A stretch of 64,000 bases of DNA from Anadara kagoshimensis (lineage: Eukaryota > Mollusca > Bivalvia > Arcoida > Arcidae): NCBI GenBank assembly GCA_021292105.1, contig CM037861.1:57643245-57707244 (forward strand), given 5' to 3'. The position numbers and the translations under genes were made by a program. Shown here piece after piece: positions 59,598 to 64,000 of the stretch. The notes beneath the pieces were generated by a model. That model ran no database searches, was not told where the DNA came from, and saw only the letters and a program-made list of their open reading frames with translations. Every line of letters begins with the position of its first letter. The first letter of the stretch is position 1.

Positions 59598-59604
59598 TAA
59601 AAAA

Positions 59605-60280
59605 CCGAAAGCCGAATTAAAATGGGAGGACGAACTTAATCTTCCATAACATTACAATTGGGGAAAAGTCTATCAAAATTTCCATAGAACATTCGACTGC
59701 AAAAACTCAAATGGCTTAATTTCCGAATTATAAGCCAAATATATGGCATTAATTAATTTCTTCAGAAAATCAATATTAAACAAGATTCAAATTATACATT
59801 TTGCAAATCGTTTGAAGAAAATGTTTCCCATCTTTTTTTCGACTGTGAATATGTGAGAGATATTTGGAGAAGGGTTGAATCTTGGATAGTTAAGAAAACA
59901 GGGAAAACCGTTATTATTAATATAAAAGGTGTTATATTGGGCATTCACATGCTCTAAATCACATTATATTATTGACCAAACAGTATATTAGTCTACAACG
60001 ATACCTTAATAAAACGTTACATAAAAGAACTACAAAATCACATTACAAAATGCTATCGAATCGAAAAACATAACAAAGCTTCGGGGAAATCTAATATATT
60101 TTTATGCAAAGATGGGGGGGGGGGGGTCTATAGATTTTTATTTGAATAATAACTACAAACAAGTGTATTTTGTATATAGAATTTGTGTATCATGAAAAAA
60201 CCCGTATGAAAGAATGGGTGAGTGGGTGGTGTCTTTGTCTTAATATATTATGTAAAATGTTGAAAAAAATATAAATAGAG
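59605..60280 (+). pseudogene. LINE C-terminal segment and probable 3'UTR
   Basis: Translation gives 'KPKAELKWEDELN' at once, a standard L1-like post-RT phrase. Later it gives 'SHLFFDCEYVRDIWRRVES' followed by 'WIVKKTGKTVI' (about 59830-59910), the usual C-terminal 'HLF..C......W' block. Stops follow. The rest is non-coding, with an 11-13-base G run and a final AT-rich stretch. Confidence 0.75.
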
Positions 60281-61130
60281 GAAAGTTGGTCCGTGTTGGA
60301 ACAAAATACGATATAATAGCTTGTAGATTTAGAAGTGAGTAACGGTTACCTTTGAAATTTATTACTTTTTATTTAGTTCTTCGATACACATCAGCATTTG
60401 TAGTTGACACGGACGCTGGTAGTGAAAAACATGAGCGTAATGCGAATTTTAAGCTACTTTTACATGGACGGGCTTAGCTACATCGGGCAAAATTACACTG
60501 TTTTTCTGTGTTTTCCGTTTGAACATTTTATTTAGATTTTAAATTATGTCCAAAAATTGAATGCCAACTTAAAGAATATTTATCTGGGAACAAAATGACA
60601 CCAAGATCACGATGATCGGACACAAATGAAAAAAGTAATGTAGAGTTTTGTCGGAGCACCTACACTTGAAAGATCCGATTCGTTGTTCCCCTTTACTCTT
60701 TTTTATATACTTATCGGTATTTTTGAATTTTATTATGAAACTGGCCCCTGTGGTTGAAGCGGCTTACTTTCCACCATCTTTATCTTTACTTGTACGTTGT
60801 GTTTGTTACCTACTAATAATCAAGGCCGACAACACCAATAAAACGTGACGTCACTGTTTTGGTACGTTTTTATCATATATACCTGCTACCGGGGCGAGAC
60901 AGGGAAATCTAGCAGTAAAATCGATAGATTCCCTGGCCACATGTATGAGAAATAATAATTTAATCACACATGCATGTTTTACGAAATGGTACAAAGCAAT
61001 ACGCATAAAGAACGTAAGTTGGGAATGGCATACGACCACGCCTTAATTTTTTATCAGAATTTTTATCCGACTTGAGCTTGCAAACGGTTCGAACGACTTG
61101 ACTCATCTATAACATGTTTTGATTTTTACA
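60280..61130. other. Possible upstream region of a small gene
   Basis: Less AT-rich than its surroundings. A perfect cAMP-response element, TGACGTCA, lies at 60846-60853, about 280 bp before the ATG at 61132. No TATA box is evident. The open frame at 60648-60848 shows no known domain. Confidence 0.35.
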
Positions 61131-61131
61131 A

Positions 61132-61327
61132 ATGGCGTCTTCGGGTCAAAGGTCAAAAGGGAAAAAACACGGAAATGAAACCAAGGTAAACAGCATGACG
61201 GCAATCGACAGCAGATTTTTTGGTTTATTGTATTTGCTCTTGCATTACTGTATATTAGGCGATGGAAAGTACGATGCACTCGGGGAATTACCTGATCAAT
61301 TTGGAAACACGAGATATGACAATAAAG
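61132..61327 (+). CDS. Candidate 5' exons of an unrecognised gene
   Basis: An ATG in good context (ACAAATGGCG) opens an 18-codon exon, MASSGQRSKGKKHGNETK, ending at 61185 before a GTAAAC donor. After a 73-base intron ending TATATTAG (61258), a second stretch from 61259 to 61327 stays open in phase 0 (AMESTMHSGNYLINLETRDM...) and ends at a weaker GTGAAC donor. Base composition is richer in G and C than in neighbouring DNA. I do not recognise the protein, the second exon is short, and no later exon was found. Both could be chance. A single unspliced 89-codon frame (61132-61401) is the alternative. Confidence 0.25.
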
Positions 61328-61399
61328 GTGAACTTACCGCGATGTTTTGTAGTCAACACAAGAGATATGACGTACGCTCGTCAAATCAGTCTATGTCAT

Positions 61400-62370
61400 A
61401 GACTACGGATTTTTTTGTTGATAGCGCAATATTCCCTATGCTTCAAGTTTGTTAGTTAGCTGACTGGATTAGAAAATGTGGTCTCAGATAGTGGTCATTC
61501 ATCTTAATCGCGGAAATAATCATTTTATGGCCAGTACATGGTAGGGACGCAAGAACACGAGTTTGTATAAATTTGATTTTACAATTTATTTCGGTATTTA
61601 AATACACTTTAGAAATGTGTGAAATTCCAAAATAAAATCATCAATATATTACATCATCAGATCATCAGTTTTTTTTCTTCTTATTTTTTATTTATTCATT
61701 TTTATTTATTTATTTAAATAAAAATTTATTTATTTATTTATTATATTTGCCTATATGACTACAGAATCAGATTGATTTACAAAATAAATAATACATTTAT
61801 TGCTATAGTTACAGTAATTTTTGTGAATATTGGGAATAATAAGTACATTTTAATTGTTTGCTTGCTTGCATGCCTTAGATTTTATATTTTCAAATATATA
61901 TTTGTAACATACATTTTGTTATTAAAAACATAGATTTGGACAACTAAATGCATTGAAAACTGACTGTATTTTACATTTTCATAATTCAATAGCTATATAA
62001 GTGATATTTCAGTTATAGATGCAGAGAGAATTATCATCACTTAATATCTTTAAGTCCTGATATCAACTGTTTGAGTTTTATAATTGGTGGTTTAAAATGT
62101 TAAAATATTATGTAGACTAATATTGGCCTGTCATATCCTCTGTCCCCATCAAACCAGCCTATTCTGGCCTAGTAGTGTCTATGTAGCCTTATACTAGCTG
62201 CTAATAACTGTTTATCATACTTCCACTGCCCCCCCCCCCCCCATCCCTCAAGATCTGTTAAAACTACCACCAGCCTGACAGTATCTATATAATATTAAAC
62301 TAACATGCAAAGAGCTTAACCATACTTACAGTTCTCTGTCAAGATCTAGTGTAGTTTACACTGGCCTGTC
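61400..62370. other. AT-rich DNA with (TTTA)n and a poly-C run
   Basis: (TTTA)n-type repeats occur near 61680-61745 and a 13-14-base C run at about 62229-62242. No gene is seen. If the gene at 61132 is real, this would be its intron. Confidence 0.45.
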
Positions 62371-62379
62371 AACATCAAT

Positions 62380-63090
62380 GAACAATTGCACTGGCCCATC
62401 ACAGCTATACTGTATACAAACTGGCCCATCACAGCTATACTGTATACAAACTGGCCATCAAAACTATACTGTATACATACTGGCCCATCAAAGCTATATT
62501 GTATACAAACTGGGCTGTCAAAGCTATACTGTATACATACTGGGCTGTCAAAGCTATATTGTATACAAACTGGCCTGTCAAAGCTATATTGTATACAAAC
62601 TGGCCTGTCAAAGCTATATTGTATACATACTAGCCCATCACAGCTATACTGTATACATACTGGCCATCAAAGCTATATTGTATACAAACTGGCCTGTCAA
62701 AGCTATACTGTATACATACTGGGCTGTCAAAGCTATATTGTATACAAACTGGCCTGTCAAAGCTATATTGTATACAAACTGGCCTGTCAAAGCTATATTG
62801 TATACATACTAGCCCATCACAGCTATACTGTATACATACTGGCCCATCAAAGCTATATTGTATACAAACTGGCCTGTCAAAGCTATACTGTATACATACT
62901 GGGCTGTCAAACCTATATTGTATACAAACTGGCCTGTCAAAGCTATATTGTATACAAACTGGCCTGTCAAAGCTATATTGTATACATACTGACATGTGAA
63001 AGCTAAACTATATATATACTGGGCTGTGAAAGCTATACTGTATATATACTGGCCCATCAAAGCTATACTGTATACAAACTGGCCCAACAG
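62380..63090. repeat. 30-bp minisatellite, about 24 copies
   Basis: The unit is approximately 'ctggcctgtcaaagctatat' plus 'tgtatacaaa'. Variants alternate GGCCTG/GGGCTG/GCCCAT, TATATT/TATACT and ACAAA/ACATA. The variant order repeats in blocks of six units: 62451-62630, 62631-62809 and 62810-62990 are near copies of each other (179-180-bp period). Because 30 is a multiple of 3 and the unit lacks stops in several frames, long open frames arise on both strands. These are artefacts of the repeat. Confidence 0.97.
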
Positions 63091-64000
63091 TATTTATTTA
63101 TTTATTTATATATGATATATTATTTTTTTCCAATGACTCTGATTTTGGTATTTTGGCATTGACCTGTAAATTTAAATATGGTAAACTTTGATAATACTTT
63201 ATGGTACTAGTGAGAAGTGTCATGTGCTGATCTTGAATGCATTATTTTAATAAAAATTCAAAATTAGCACATGACACTACTAATAAAATATTTAAAGTGA
63301 AACCAAATCATAATATAAATGCAATAAGCTCAGAGTTTTCTTCAAATTGACACCTTAAATTTATGAATATCTTGAAAACTAACAAAATCATACAGATCAA
63401 AGTACTTAACACAGTACCAAGCTCACCACCAACACCTATACCACCTGACTAAATTCCTGTTGATTAAATATTAGTAGCACACTGCTCTTGTATATCCAGA
63501 AAACCAGAATGCAGTGACATATTTGTATCCCAGTATCTCCCATCAAAACTGACACAAAATAAATTTGACATGATAAATTAACACTCAGATGACTTTTATA
63601 GTTGCTACAGGTGTTTCATCAGCAGAGTGACATAAATCAAATCACCTTCTGTTTCTGATCAATTTTTATTTGATCACATAAAACCAAACCTTTTCAGATT
63701 CTGATCTTGTATAATATAAATTCTAGATTGATTTTTTTAATGTTGAGAGGATGGCAAACCAATAAAAAAACAACTGCTAAATTTAGATAACAATAAAGCA
63801 ATCAAAGTACCTGACCATTTAAAAGCAATTTGATTTATAGGCACTGTAAGATATGTTATTACAGGTATTTGCAGACTTAGTACTTTAGACAAAAGTACAT
63901 GCAATAATATATGTACTGATGTTTATAACATGTTTATTATGAAGTCCATAAATGCAAAAAATTATATATTATTGCTATTATGTATGTGGTTTTCAAAATT
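63090..64000. other. No gene recognised
   Basis: AT-rich sequence. Apart from the MITE-like inverted repeat at 63217-63285, nothing is recognised. Confidence 0.4.
63217..63285 (-). repeat. MITE-like inverted repeat (partner of 12824-12950)
   Basis: Arms AGTGTCATGTGCT and AGCACATGACACT, perfect over 13 bp, enclose a stretch starting 'ttgaatgcattattttaata'. Its reverse complement occurs inside the copy at 12824-12950. Confidence 0.7.

Larger units (their letters stand above)
57731..59603. mobile_element. Satellite-bearing insertion 2 (Helentron/HINE-like)
   Basis: The left end, ACAAGAGGCCGATGGGTCTG, is followed by GCTCACCTGA (57755-57764). The inverse, TCAGGTGAGC, lies at 59588-59597 directly before CTAAAAA. 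The interior holds 8-9 copies of a ~145-bp monomer unlike that of insertion 1, then about 540 bp of unique tail (59060-59600). The 3' stem-loop (59571-59597) has a 12-bp stem and TTT loop. The ends agree with insertion 1 base for base over short stretches, so the two are members of one superfamily with different cargo. Confidence 0.8.
50930..60280 (+). mobile_element. 5'-truncated L1/Tx1-like LINE, split by two insertions
   Basis: LINE coding sequence runs from the endonuclease-RT linker near 50935 through the reverse transcriptase to 53205. It resumes at 57480-57728 and again from 59605 to about 59950, followed by a probable 3' untranslated region with a G run at 60115-60127. The two interruptions, 53212-57477 and 57731-59603, are satellite-bearing elements of one type. 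Removing them leaves about 3.2 kb, plausible for a 5'-truncated copy. The 5' limit and the last base are approximate. No target duplication was established. Confidence 0.8.

Noticed and set aside
62386-63006. Long open frames (121-206 codons) on both strands over the 30-bp array
   Set aside because: They follow from a stop-free unit whose length is a multiple of three. Several frames and both strands are open alike, and unit variants ignore codon structure.

Overview
This is an AT-rich, repeat-dense nuclear window from an animal, most likely a bivalve mollusc. The evidence is an intron-containing rhodopsin-family neuropeptide receptor of the luqin/RYamide type, tRNA-derived SINEs with a V-SINE/RUDI-like tail, rotting mariner, L1/Tx1-like and RNase-H-bearing LINE copies, and non-autonomous elements that carry internal tandem repeats, a structure known from bivalves. 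The bivalve assignment is inference. No database search was possible.

Only one host gene is well supported: a two-exon G-protein-coupled receptor on the + strand. Exon 1 (21936-22655) encodes TM1-5 and exon 2 (36272-36631) encodes TM6-7. They are separated by a 13.6-kb phase-0 intron packed with SINE, MULE, Crypton-like and LTR-type insertions. A 47-bp minisatellite begins about 270 bp after its stop codon. A second, weak candidate is the 5' end of a small gene at 61132-61327.

Layout: 1-8 kb holds SINE debris, a 58-bp perfect hairpin and a dead 1.3-kb mariner. 8.1-16.8 kb is bracketed by 270-bp inverted arms and contains short tandem duplications and a 390-400-bp tandem repeat. 17.9-18.4 kb is a LINE tail. 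21-22 kb holds foldback sequences just upstream of the receptor. 24-34 kb (the receptor intron) contains a SINE, pogo-like ends, a MULE derivative, microsatellites, a large imperfect hairpin, a tyrosine-recombinase relic and an intact short LTR element encoding only a zinc-knuckle protein. 36.9-38.4 kb is the 47-bp array. 39-50 kb holds SINEs, a dispersed repeat family, a second copy of the LINE tail and diverged duplications. 50.9-60.3 kb is one 5'-truncated L1/Tx1-like LINE interrupted by two related insertions (53.2-57.5 and 57.7-59.6 kb). Both insertions have the same terminal motifs and 3' hairpin, but unlike ~145-bp tandem monomers. 62.4-63.1 kb is a 30-bp minisatellite.

The most interesting signals are the paired satellite-carrying insertions, the Gag-only LTR element, the receptor's missing DRY arginine, and repeated higher-order (5- or 6-unit) organisation in independent tandem arrays.
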